Notes under the pieces: generated by a model | Told to the model about the DNA's origin: nothing | Database searches by the model: none | Seen by the model: only the letters and a program-made list of their open reading frames with translations | Position numbers and translations under genes: made by a program | Shown: piece after piece, positions 1 to 5,935 of the stretch | How the letters are laid out: the number at the start of each line of letters is the position of its first letter | How positions within the stretch are numbered: the stretch's first letter is position 1 | Source of the DNA: Bifidobacteriaceae bacterium | GTDB lineage: Bacteria; Actinomycetota; Actinomycetes; Actinomycetales; Bifidobacteriaceae | DNA: 6,686 nt | NCBI GenBank assembly: GCA_030530905.1 | Contig: JAUMUB010000056.1 | Span: 1 to 6,686, forward strand | Direction: 5' to 3'

Positions 1-1885
1 TCTTATCCAATTGAGGATTTATCACAGACTGTAGCTCACTTACACTATCTACACCAATCATCGTGGCCTGATTGTTAGAATTAATAGGAATAATTGCAGC
101 TGGAAAATATGCAGATTTTGACACACCTTTAATACTGCTCAATGTTTTAAATTGTTGAGTGCTTAAATCTTCAACAGCAGATAAGGCCTTACCATCTTTC
201 ATCAGGTACCTATTACCGGACGCGCTAACATCCACACTATAATATTGGTTAATCTGCCTATCAATAGTCTGATTCAATGTTTCAGCACCTGTGGCAACAG
301 TACTAATAAGTGTCATACCAATAAGTAAAGCTGTACCAGTGGCAGCTACCCTACGACCATTCTTCTGAATATTGTAGTGTGCAATATGCGCACTTGGCAT
401 AAAGTGAGATAAAACAATACCAACCCCACGCATGGTAAATGGTATCCATACACTTGCGGTAAGGCATACACCAAGAAATACAATCATACATGCAATAATT
501 GCGACTAGCAGTAGTATAGTAAAGTCACTTTGCACACTATTACCTTCAGCCTGTATTGATGTAAAATACGTGTAGCCTAATAACCCAATGCCTACGAGCA
601 AAGCGATTACACCAACAATTATTCGAATTACTTTTTTCTTACCAGTAATATTCCCATCCATTGGTCGCAATGCTTCCATTGGTGAAACCTTAGTTGCAAT
701 ACGAGCAGCACTAACAGCAGCCAACACTGAGCATAATACTCCCAAAACTATAGGTATAAGAACACTCTGTATATTTATAAACTGAACACTATTTCTTGCA
801 ACAGGTGTTAGTTGAATTAGACTACTATGCACAATACCGTACATTTGAATCAAACCTAAGCATACGCCAATCACCGATGCAATAAAACCAAGCACACCAG
901 CCTCAAACAAGACTGAGAAGTATAATTGTTTACCTTGAGCTCCAATTGCTCGCAATAGTGCAAGATTTTTTCTACGCTGAGCAATAATAACTTGGAACGT
1001 GTTAGCAATAACAAGTGCAGCTACAAATAGTGCTAATAAGCCAAAGGCAAGTATAAAATTCACAGCAACGCGACTCATTACAGAGTTAGCGTTTATCGCG
1101 CTCACGTATGAAAATACATTATAAATTTCAAGATTATTTGGTAAGAATTCACTAATTTCTTGCGCTATAGAACCTGCTCGAGATTCGTCAAGATTAAGCA
1201 GTACATCTGTAAGCGCAACATTATTAAAGCTATCTTCACCGAATAATTGTGCATATATGTTTGTTGAAAGAACACACGCTCCGTTTGTAGCTGTAGCAAC
1301 ATTATTATCATCAGAAGTAATGCCCACAATACGAGCAACCATGTGTTGAGTGCTATCGTCAGCAGAGCGTATTTGCACCGCGTTATTAATTTGCCAATTG
1401 TATAAGTCAGCATACGATTGTGGAATGGCAATCTCATTATCACCCTGTGGCAGTCTACCCTCACGAACCTGAACTGGTGTCACAGTGAGTTCATCATTAG
1501 ATACGAATGCTAATGCTTGTCTTGATACATCACCTTTTGCAAGAATAAAGGATGTTTGAGCATTGGTGCCAACAGCATGAACGCCATTAACTTTGAGAAT
1601 ATCACTTACATGAAATTCGCTAGTTGTAATCTTCTCAGTAGAAGTGTCTTGTGTGGATTCCATTTTGCCACGAACACCATCAACATCTGTATCACTTTGA
1701 CGTTCTGAAATAAAATAATTTGCACTGCCATATTGCGCCACATCGTCTGAAATTACTGACATGTTGACTACAGAACCAAAAATAAATGTAGAGCATACGA
1801 ATGCAGTGCCAATTACAATAGCAATACCCGAAAGAATTAGAGTACGAATGTTTTTTCGCATTAATTGTAAAGTTATTCGCCACAT
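1..1885 (-). CDS. FtsX-family ABC transporter permease (MacB-like), 3' end cut by window edge
   Basis: This is the membrane subunit of an ABC transporter of the MacB/LolCE/FtsX group, paired with the ATPase just upstream. The frame stays open for 628 codons to the left edge, so the C-terminus is missing. Residues 1-38 are a short basic stretch (MWRITLQLMRKN) and a first membrane helix. About 40-270 is a large extracytoplasmic domain. A first FtsX core follows with helices near 276-297, 325-348 and 373-396, including the typical RRKNLALLRAIGA stretch (304-316) and SPMEALRP (401-408). Further helices lie near 419-438 and 456-481. A second N-terminal-like unit (HYNIQKNGRR, 503-512, then a helix 514-532) begins the duplicated half, so the full protein was probably about 850 residues, as in actinobacterial relatives. 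The ATG at 1885 is preceded by GAGGG with 5-base spacing. It starts 11 bases after the ATPase stop. The substrate cannot be told; lipid, peptide or drug export are all possible. Confidence 0.9.
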   Translation of the reverse strand, partial: MWRITLQLMRKNIRTLILSGIAIVIGTAFVCSTFIFGSVVNMSVISDDVAQYGSANYFISERQSDTDVDGVRGKMESTQDTSTEKITTSEFHVSDILKVNGVHAVGTNAQTSFILAKGDVSRQALAFVSNDELTVTPVQVREGRLPQGDNEIAIPQSYADLYNWQINNAVQIRSADDSTQHMVARIVGITSDDNNVATATNGACVLSTNIYAQLFGEDSFNNVALTDVLLNLDESRAGSIAQEISEFLPNNLEIYNVFSYVSAINANSVMSRVAVNFILAFGLLALFVAALVIANTFQVIIAQRRKNLALLRAIGAQGKQLYFSVLFEAGVLGFIASVIGVCLGLIQMYGIVHSSLIQLTPVARNSVQFINIQSVLIPIVLGVLCSVLAAVSAARIATKVSPMEALRPMDGNITGKKKVIRIIVGVIALLVGIGLLGYTYFTSIQAEGNSVQSDFTILLLVAIIACMIVFLGVCLTASVWIPFTMRGVGIVLSHFMPSAHIAHYNIQKNGRRVAATGTALLIGMTLISTVATGAETLNQTIDRQINQYYSVDVSASGNRYLMKDGKALSAVEDLSTQQFKTLSSIKGVSKSAYFPAAIIPINSNNQATMIGVDSVSELQSVINPQLDK

Positions 1886-1896
1886 AATATCCCTCA

Positions 1897-2709
1897 CTAT
1901 TGTAGTGTTTGTGCAGTTGCACTATGGGTTGCAGGCATTACAGTTTGTGTAAGACGTTCACGCTCTTTCATTAATACCTGATTCATATATTCTGGCGTTG
2001 GGTTGTTAATATCCTCAACTACTTGACCGTCTGCAAATACGATTGCTCGATCAGCGTATGATGCGGCTACAGAATCATGCGTAACCATAATAACGGTTTG
2101 ATTAAATTCTCGAACCATGGTTTTAAGAAAATCTAATACTTCAATACTTGAAGCAAAATCAAGATTTCCTGTTGGCTCATCAGCAAAAATAACTTTAGGC
2201 TTAGTAATTAAGGCGCGTGCAATTGCCACACGTTGCTGTTGACCGCCAGAGAGTTGACTTGGCAAATGATTAAGACGTTGCTCTATACCTAAAATTTTTA
2301 CTAGCTGGTTAAACCACTGCTTATCAGCTTTTTTGCCCGCAAGCATTAATGGCATGAGAATATTCTGCTCGGTAGTAAACATTGGCATAAGGTTAAAACT
2401 TTGGAAAATGAAACCAATATCGCTACGGCGTAGCAAGGTAAGCTGTTTATCGTTATATCGTGTGATATCAACTCCGTTAAAAATAACACTGCCACTGGTT
2501 GACTTATCCAAACCAGCCAGCACGTGCATTAACGTAGATTTACCAGAACCAGAAGGACCCATAATTGCAGTGAATTTACCGTACTCAAACGCAATATTCA
2601 CTCCACGTAAGGCAGAAACCGCGCCTTCGCCAGTTCCATAAATTTTCACTAAATCTCGCGCCTCAACTGCATTATGTATTGCAGTAGTTGTAAGCATATT
2701 ATCTTGCAT
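1897..2709 (-). CDS. ABC transporter ATP-binding protein (MacB/LolD type)
   Basis: This is the cytoplasmic ATPase subunit that powers the FtsX-type permease encoded directly downstream. All nucleotide-binding motifs are intact over 270 residues: Walker A GPSGSGKS (51-58), Q-loop Q103 in FQSFNL, signature LSGGQQQR (153-160), Walker B with catalytic glutamate in VIFADEPT (173-180), D-loop GNLD (181-184) and switch histidine H211 in VTHD. The short Q-loop-to-signature region and the EPTGNLD block are typical of the MacB/LolD/FtsE subfamily. A C-terminal tail of about 40 residues, rich in charged and then small polar residues, extends beyond the usual core of about 225. The start at 2709 has AAGGGAG 7 bases upstream (2717-2723); the ATG four codons later would be too far from it. 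The gene leads a two-gene operon from the promoter at 2742-2769. No neighbour reveals the transported substrate. Confidence 0.93.
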   Translation of the reverse strand: MQDNMLTTTAIHNAVEARDLVKIYGTGEGAVSALRGVNIAFEYGKFTAIMGPSGSGKSTLMHVLAGLDKSTSGSVIFNGVDITRYNDKQLTLLRRSDIGFIFQSFNLMPMFTTEQNILMPLMLAGKKADKQWFNQLVKILGIEQRLNHLPSQLSGGQQQRVAIARALITKPKVIFADEPTGNLDFASSIEVLDFLKTMVREFNQTVIMVTHDSVAASYADRAIVFADGQVVEDINNPTPEYMNQVLMKERERLTQTVMPATHSATAQTLQ

Positions 2710-2741
2710 TTCTAATCTCCCTTATACTACATTGTGTTTTC

Positions 2742-2769
2742 AGTATAGAAAAGTAGAAATGAAAAACAA
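2742..2769 (-). promoter_or_regulatory. Putative promoter of the ABC transporter operon
   Basis: On the minus strand, TTGTTT (2764-2769) and TATACT (2742-2747) are separated by 16 bases. The -10 matches five of six consensus positions and the -35 three or four. A start near 2735 would give a leader of about 25 bases carrying the AAGGGAG ribosome site, which fits the ATPase start at 2709. Predicted by inspection only. Confidence 0.5.
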
Positions 2770-2818
2770 CCATTCGTCAGACTCATTTATGCAAGCAATA
2801 TCGGTCGTAAGGATGAGA

Positions 2819-2934
2819 ACACAAAAGCCCTAGCGGTATACTTCCGTTAGGGCTTTTATATGTGTGCGGATTATTCGGTTACTGTTCGCGTAACATTCTT
2901 ACACTGATTCTCAGTGACCTGCTGTGTAAATGCG
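2819..2934 (-). ncRNA. Candidate small RNA or attenuated leader (unnamed)
   Basis: A minus-strand transcript from the promoter at 2941-2969 would start near 2934 and end in the T-tract after the hairpin at 2823-2857, giving about 115 nt. Inside it are two inverted repeats: CACTGA/TCAGTG with a 3-base loop (2902-2916) and GTTAC/GTAAC with a 7-base loop (2878-2894). An alternative pairing TTACAC/GTGTAA (2899-2904 with 2924-2929) overlaps and excludes the first one. A five-codon ORF (MLREQ, 2879-2896) lacks a good ribosome site. It does not match the RNA families I could recall (SRP RNA, 6S, tmRNA, T-box). It could be a free small RNA, a leader ahead of the ABC operon, or merely the tail of the dehydrogenase mRNA. 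Confidence 0.25.
2823..2857. terminator. Strong intrinsic-terminator hairpin
   Basis: Arms 2823-2836 and 2844-2857 pair over 14 positions around a 7-base loop, with a GC-rich centre (GCCCTA/TAGGGC) flanked by an A-tract on one side and a T-tract on the other, so it could work in both directions. In plus-strand RNA the stem is complete with one G-U wobble; in minus-strand RNA the same position is an A-C mismatch. The only genes that could read into it come from the right on the minus strand: the dehydrogenase 209 bases away, or the candidate small transcript starting near 2934. No plus-strand gene precedes it. Confidence 0.8.
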
Positions 2935-2940
2935 GGTTTG

Positions 2941-2969
2941 ATTATTATTTTGAAATATTTACATGTAAA
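2941..2969 (-). promoter_or_regulatory. Putative minus-strand promoter overlapping a palindrome
   Basis: TTTACA (2964-2969) and AATAAT (2941-2946) on the minus strand are 17 bases apart, each matching five of six consensus positions. The -35 box lies inside the palindrome at 2956-2971. In such A/T-rich DNA chance matches are common, so the call rests on the spacing and the terminated structure downstream. Confidence 0.35.
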
Positions 2970-2981
2970 TAGTTATTCAAA
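2949..2981. promoter_or_regulatory. Nested palindrome, possible operator
   Basis: TATTTACATGTAAATA (2956-2971) is a perfect 16-bp palindrome. It is flanked by a second inverted pair, TTTGAA (2949-2954) and TTCAAA (2976-2981), slightly off-centre. The size and symmetry are those of a binding site for a dimeric repressor. It covers the -35 box of the putative promoter at 2941-2969. No regulator gene lies nearby, so the factor is unknown. Confidence 0.4.
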
Positions 2982-3065
2982 TATACAGCACATATCACCT
3001 TAAAAACGTAACACGATAAATACAGCACGATTTACTAATATACGTGCCATATGTGGCTACAACTA

Positions 3066-4109
3066 TTACACTTCACTTACGCGAAGTAATGATTTAATAG
3101 CACGGCGTTCATCCATAGCCTGATACGCTTGTGAAACCTCATCAAGAGTAAACTCCTGAGTAAAAACTTTACCAGGATTAATATTGCCGTCTAATACCTC
3201 TTGTAATAATCGTTGCTCATCATAAGTCTTAACAGGTGCAGGACCACCAGCAACAATAAGATTACGGTAGAAAATATTTTGCGGACTAATAGACTCATCA
3301 TGAGGCAAGCCCACTCTACCGATTGCAGCGCCACGGCGAGCAACATCAAATGCTGTTTGCGCAGCCTGAGCTGAACCTACACATTCAAGAACTGCATCAG
3401 CACCATACCCATCAGTCATATCAAGAACACGAGATACAGCCTCATCACCACGTTCTTCAACAATATCTGTTGCTCCAAATTCTTTTGCTAATGCCTGCCT
3501 ATCAGCATGACGACTCATTGCAATAATTCGTTCAGCACCAAGAAGCTTTGCCGCAAGAACACCGCTTAAGCCAACAGCACCATCACCCACAACTACAGCA
3601 GTATCACCTGCTTTTACTCGCGCGCTAACTGCAGCATGATATCCAGTTGACATTACGTCAGATAAGGTGAGTAACGACGCTAACAGTTCATCAGAGAAGG
3701 TTTTCGGATCTCCAGGAACTAACACTAAAGAACCATCTGCTAAAGGCGTGCGCACATATTGCGCCTGTGCTGTACCAACATAACCCCCATTAGGGCAACT
3801 TGATTCGAAGCCAGCTTTGCATACTGGGCAAATGCCACATGATGTTGGGAATGGAACAATAACAAAATCGCCTTTCTTAAAGCGTGTTACTTCAGAACCA
3901 ACTTCTTCAATATATCCAATAGACTCGTGTCCAGTCTGTGCATTTACTTGGTATTCACCACTGCGATACCACCAAAGGTCAGAACCACAAACACACGCAC
4001 GAACTACACGCACAATCGCATCAGTTGGTTGCTCAATTTCAGGCATTGGTCGTTCTTCCATTACCATATTTTTCGCGCCCTTGAATACTGCCGCTTTCAT
4101 TGTTGACAT
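3066..4109 (-). CDS. Zinc-dependent medium-chain alcohol dehydrogenase
   Basis: This is a cytoplasmic NAD(P)-dependent alcohol/polyol dehydrogenase of the medium-chain (MDR) superfamily, 347 residues, a normal length. The N-terminal GroES-like domain carries catalytic zinc ligands C41 (CGSD) and H61 (GHE). It also has a full structural zinc site, C91, C94, C97 and C105. The Rossmann domain has GDGAVG (175-180). The second strand ends in SRHADR (199-204) with no acidic residue, which favours NADPH, although this is inference. Two tryptophans directly after CGSD (DLWW, 44-47) line the expected substrate region. The start was set at 4109 because AGGAGG lies 4 bases upstream of it; an in-frame ATG at 4136 would put that site inside the gene, and one at 4100 would be 13 bases from it. 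It appears monocistronic, with its own promoter and metY's terminator upstream. The true substrate cannot be read from sequence. Confidence 0.9.
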   Translation of the reverse strand: MSTMKAAVFKGAKNMVMEERPMPEIEQPTDAIVRVVRACVCGSDLWWYRSGEYQVNAQTGHESIGYIEEVGSEVTRFKKGDFVIVPFPTSCGICPVCKAGFESSCPNGGYVGTAQAQYVRTPLADGSLVLVPGDPKTFSDELLASLLTLSDVMSTGYHAAVSARVKAGDTAVVVGDGAVGLSGVLAAKLLGAERIIAMSRHADRQALAKEFGATDIVEERGDEAVSRVLDMTDGYGADAVLECVGSAQAAQTAFDVARRGAAIGRVGLPHDESISPQNIFYRNLIVAGGPAPVKTYDEQRLLQEVLDGNINPGKVFTQEFTLDEVSQAYQAMDERRAIKSLLRVSEV

Positions 4110-4113
4110 AAAA

Positions 4114-4119
4114 CCTCCT
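4114..4119 (-). promoter_or_regulatory. Ribosome binding site deciding the dehydrogenase start
   Basis: A full consensus AGGAGG stands 4 bases before the ATG at 4109. It excludes the longer reading from 4136, whose upstream region (4140-4155) has no purine-rich site. The ATG at 4100 remains a minor alternative. Confidence 0.8.
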
Positions 4120-4136
4120 ATAATTAATACATTCAC

Positions 4137-4166
4137 ATTCTAAGACTTGAAGTTAACTCTAAGCAA
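4137..4166 (-). promoter_or_regulatory. Putative promoter of the dehydrogenase gene
   Basis: On the minus strand, TTGCTT (4161-4166) and TAGAAT (4137-4142) are 18 bases apart. The -10 matches five of six consensus bases; the -35 is poor. It lies after metY's terminator and would give a leader of about 20 bases containing AGGAGG. The spacer contains the 8-bp palindrome AGTTAACT (4151-4158). Confidence 0.35.
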
Positions 4167-4201
4167 AATCGAAGACGCTAAAATTTTTATACAGACAAAA
4201 G

Positions 4202-4243
4202 TAATAAGGTGTAACACGAAATAAATCGTGCTACACCTTATTA
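4202..4243 (-). terminator. Intrinsic terminator of metY
   Basis: Arms 4202-4219 and 4226-4243 form an 18-bp stem with a 6-base loop. In minus-strand RNA it pairs fully with one G-U wobble, whereas in plus-strand RNA that pair is an A-C mismatch. It is followed on the minus strand by CTTTTGTCTG. It sits 66 bases after the metY stop codon and separates metY from the dehydrogenase. Confidence 0.8.
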
Positions 4244-4309
4244 TAAATACAAAGAAATAATCGAATTTACACTACTACGCTTAAGTGCAGTTATTACATC
4301 AGAATACAA

Positions 4310-5620
4310 TTATTTTGCTAAACCTGATTCTTTCACTGCAGCAAACGCACCCTTGAGGTCTTCAAGAATATCATCAATATTCTCAATACCAATTGAAAGA
4401 CGAATAGTACCCTCATAAATACCCTGATCTTCCAACTCTTCTTTTGTTTCTTGTGAGTGAGTTGTAGAAGCTGGATGAATTACTAAAGACTTTGCATCAG
4501 CAACATTTGCAAGCAGTGAGAATAAGTGAAGATTATCAATGAACACTCTTGCTGCTTCACGTCCACCGCGAATTTCAAATGTGAAAATTGATCCACCGCC
4601 ATTAGGGAAATACTTCTTATACAGATCATTATCGCGACGGCCTTCAATAGAAGGATGAGAAATCGATTCAACCTCTGGAACAGTCTTAAGATAATCAAGA
4701 ACCTTCAAAGTATTTTCCACATGTCGCTCTACGCGCAATGACAATGTCTCAGTTCCCTGTAACAAAAGGAATGCTGCAAACGGTGATAATGTTGCACCAG
4801 TATCACGCAATAAAATTGCACGAATACGAGTTACGAATGCTACTGGACCAAGTGCCTCATAGAATTTCAAACCATGATAAGAAGGATCAGGCTCAGTTAA
4901 AGTTGGGAATTTACCCTCTACAGCTCCCCAATCAAACTTACCACCCTCAACAATCACACCGCCAAGTGTAGTACCATGACCACCAATAAACTTGGTTGCG
5001 GACTCAATAACAACATCAGCACCATGCTCTAATGGACGGAAAAGATATGGTGTTGCAAAAGTATTATCGACAAAAACTGGAAGATTATTGCGATGAGCAA
5101 TCTCAGCAATAGCCTCAATGTCGAAAAGATCAGCATTTGGGTTGCCAAAAGTTTCTAAATACACGAGTTTTGTATTGTCTTGAATTGCTTTCTCAAAGTT
5201 CGCCGGATCTCGTGGATCAACAAAAGTTGTGGTTACACCATCACGTGGCAACGTATGGCGAAGAAGATTATATGTACCGCCATAAATATTTTTAGAAGCA
5301 ACAATATGATCACCAGTTTGAGTAATATTGCGTACCGCATACTCAACTGCTGCAGCACCTGATGCTACTGCTAAACCTGCAGTACCACCTTCGAGAGCTG
5401 CAATACGATTTTCAAAAACACCCTGAGTACTATTTGTTAAACGACCATAGATATTACCTGCATCCTGCAATCCAAATCGTGCTGCTGCATGATCAAAATC
5501 ATGGAATACATAACTTGTTGTTGCGTAGATAGGAACTGCACGCGCATCAGTTGCGCTATCTGCTTCTTCCTGACCAACATGTAATTGTAAAGTTTCAAAA
5601 CGGTAGTTATTTTCGCTCAT
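4310..5620 (-). CDS. metY: O-acetylhomoserine sulfhydrylase (O-acetylhomoserine aminocarboxypropyltransferase)
   Basis: This cytoplasmic PLP enzyme turns O-acetyl-L-homoserine and sulfide into L-homocysteine plus acetate, the direct sulfhydrylation route to methionine; relatives may also act on O-acetylserine. At 436 residues it has the length of the MetY/Met17 group, longer than MetB or MetC (about 390). Visible active-site features are Y58 and R60 in NIYGR (cofactor phosphate, neighbouring subunit), SGAAA (87-91), Y113 stacking on PLP, D185 in VDNTFATP, the Schiff-base lysine K210 in [11 protein letters not shown], and R407 in [10 protein letters not shown] for the substrate carboxylate. 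The block [11 protein letters not shown] (378-388) is also diagnostic of the Cys/Met-metabolism PLP family. The ATG at 5620 has AGGAG 6 bases upstream. The gene is intact and monocistronic, ending in a strong terminator. It is divergent from a pyridoxal kinase that supplies its cofactor. Confidence 0.95.
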   Translation of the reverse strand: MSENNYRFETLQLHVGQEEADSATDARAVPIYATTSYVFHDFDHAAARFGLQDAGNIYGRLTNSTQGVFENRIAALEGGTAGLAVASGAAAVEYAVRNITQTGDHIVASKNIYGGTYNLLRHTLPRDGVTTTFVDPRDPANFEKAIQDNTKLVYLETFGNPNADLFDIEAIAEIAHRNNLPVFVDNTFATPYLFRPLEHGADVVIESATKFIGGHGTTLGGVIVEGGKFDWGAVEGKFPTLTEPDPSYHGLKFYEALGPVAFVTRIRAILLRDTGATLSPFAAFLLLQGTETLSLRVERHVENTLKVLDYLKTVPEVESISHPSIEGRRDNDLYKKYFPNGGGSIFTFEIRGGREAARVFIDNLHLFSLLANVADAKSLVIHPASTTHSQETKEELEDQGIYEGTIRLSIGIENIDDILEDLKGAFAAVKESGLAK

Positions 5621-5650
5621 GATTCGCTCCTAAGTAATGGTAAAAGTTCA

Positions 5651-5706
5651 AAATTGTAACGTTTACTGCAGTACTTGAAAGCTTAGAACTTTTTTGGTTA
5701 CAATTT
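5651..5706. repeat. Inverted repeat upstream of metY, possible operator pair
   Basis: AAATTGTAAC (5651-5660) recurs as its exact reverse complement GTTACAATTT at 5697-5706, 46 bases centre to centre. The likeness continues imperfectly outward (AAAAGTTCA against AAAACTTG). One arm covers the putative metY -10 box. The spacing suggests two repressor sites or, if transcribed from further upstream, a long leader stem. The factor is unknown. Confidence 0.4.
5653..5681 (-). promoter_or_regulatory. Putative metY promoter
   Basis: On the minus strand, TACAAT (5653-5658) matches five of six -10 positions, and CTTTCA (5676-5681) is a weak -35 at 17 bases. A start near 5646 gives a leader of about 25 bases. 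The -10 lies within one arm of the inverted repeat 5651-5706, and the spacer holds TACTGCAGTA. A weak -35 under overlapping dyads would fit a regulated promoter. Confidence 0.35.
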
Positions 5707-5806
5707 CAAGTTTTGAATTATCGTACTTTTTTATAACGTATTCTAAATCACTGTAATCAAGCCATTTTAACGATAATTTTATAGTTCTTCTAGACTATTT
5801 TTTCAC

Positions 5807-5835
5807 TTCACAACACGCAATTTACCACTTACAAT
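5807..5835 (+). promoter_or_regulatory. Putative promoter of the pyridoxal kinase gene
   Basis: TTCACA (5807-5812) and TACAAT (5830-5835) lie 17 bases apart and each match five of six consensus positions. Transcription from near 5842 would leave a leader of about 94 bases. A second, weaker candidate is TTGTTA (5867-5872) with TCTAAT (5891-5896) at 18 bases. Confidence 0.45.
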
Positions 5836-5923
5836 AATGATTGTTTAGAAAAAATAGCTAGTGCTTTTGTTAAAGTCATAACCAGCATATTCTAATTCAA
5901 GGCAGACTATGACTTCTCATAAG

Positions 5924-5929
5924 AAAGGG
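5924..5929 (+). promoter_or_regulatory. Ribosome binding site choosing the kinase start
   Basis: AAAGGG stands 6 bases before the ATG at 5936. An in-frame ATG at 5909 would add nine residues and has only AAGGC upstream, so the shorter start is preferred. Confidence 0.55.
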
Positions 5930-5935
5930 TGCTTC

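Larger units (their letters stand above)
2710..3065. other. Non-coding gap between ABC operon and dehydrogenase
   Basis: No convincing protein gene was found in these 356 bases. The stretch holds, from left to right, the ABC promoter, a strong terminator hairpin, two small inverted repeats (2878-2894 and 2902-2916), and a 16-bp palindrome overlapping a second minus-strand promoter. Those elements are listed separately. Positions 2982-3065, just after the dehydrogenase stop, show only a weak 4-bp stem (GCCA/TGGC near 3045-3056) and nothing I can name. Confidence 0.6.
5621..5935. other. Divergent intergenic region between metY and the pyridoxal kinase gene
   Basis: These 315 bases are very A/T-rich and hold regulatory DNA for both genes: the ribosome site of metY, a weak metY promoter, an inverted repeat (5651-5706) and the 10-bp palindrome TACTGCAGTA (5664-5673) on the left, and a good plus-strand promoter (5807-5835) plus ribosome site on the right. 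Positions 5707-5806 show nothing I can name. I saw no SAM riboswitch core, T-box or small gene here. Confidence 0.6.

Noticed and set aside
1165..1464. A 99-residue minus-strand reading frame
   Set aside because: It lies wholly inside the permease gene in another frame and has no family features; the permease frame runs continuously through it.
1692..1922. A 76-residue minus-strand reading frame near the permease start
   Set aside because: It is the shifted frame of the permease N-terminus and overlaps the ATPase end; the true permease starts at 1885 with its own ribosome site.
2759..2833. A 24-codon plus-strand ORF ending in the terminator stem
   Set aside because: It has only a weak purine stretch upstream, no recognisable product, and no clear plus-strand promoter.
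3008..3030. A partial copy of the metY terminator: GTAACACGA here and at 4211-4219, with AGCACGA following here and reversed at 4226-4232
   Set aside because: Only short matches and the second arm is in the wrong orientation to form a stem here; probably chance in A/T-rich DNA.
4109..4136. A longer dehydrogenase with nine extra N-terminal residues
   Set aside because: A consensus AGGAGG lies inside that extension and points to the ATG at 4109; the extra residues are not typical of the family.
4137..5680. A shared motif TTCAAGT upstream of both the dehydrogenase and metY, suggesting one regulator
   Set aside because: Seven bases in A/T-rich DNA at different distances from the -10 boxes is too little to support a shared operator.
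5621..5935. A SAM riboswitch or T-box upstream of metY
   Set aside because: I could not find the conserved core sequences of either in this region on the minus strand.
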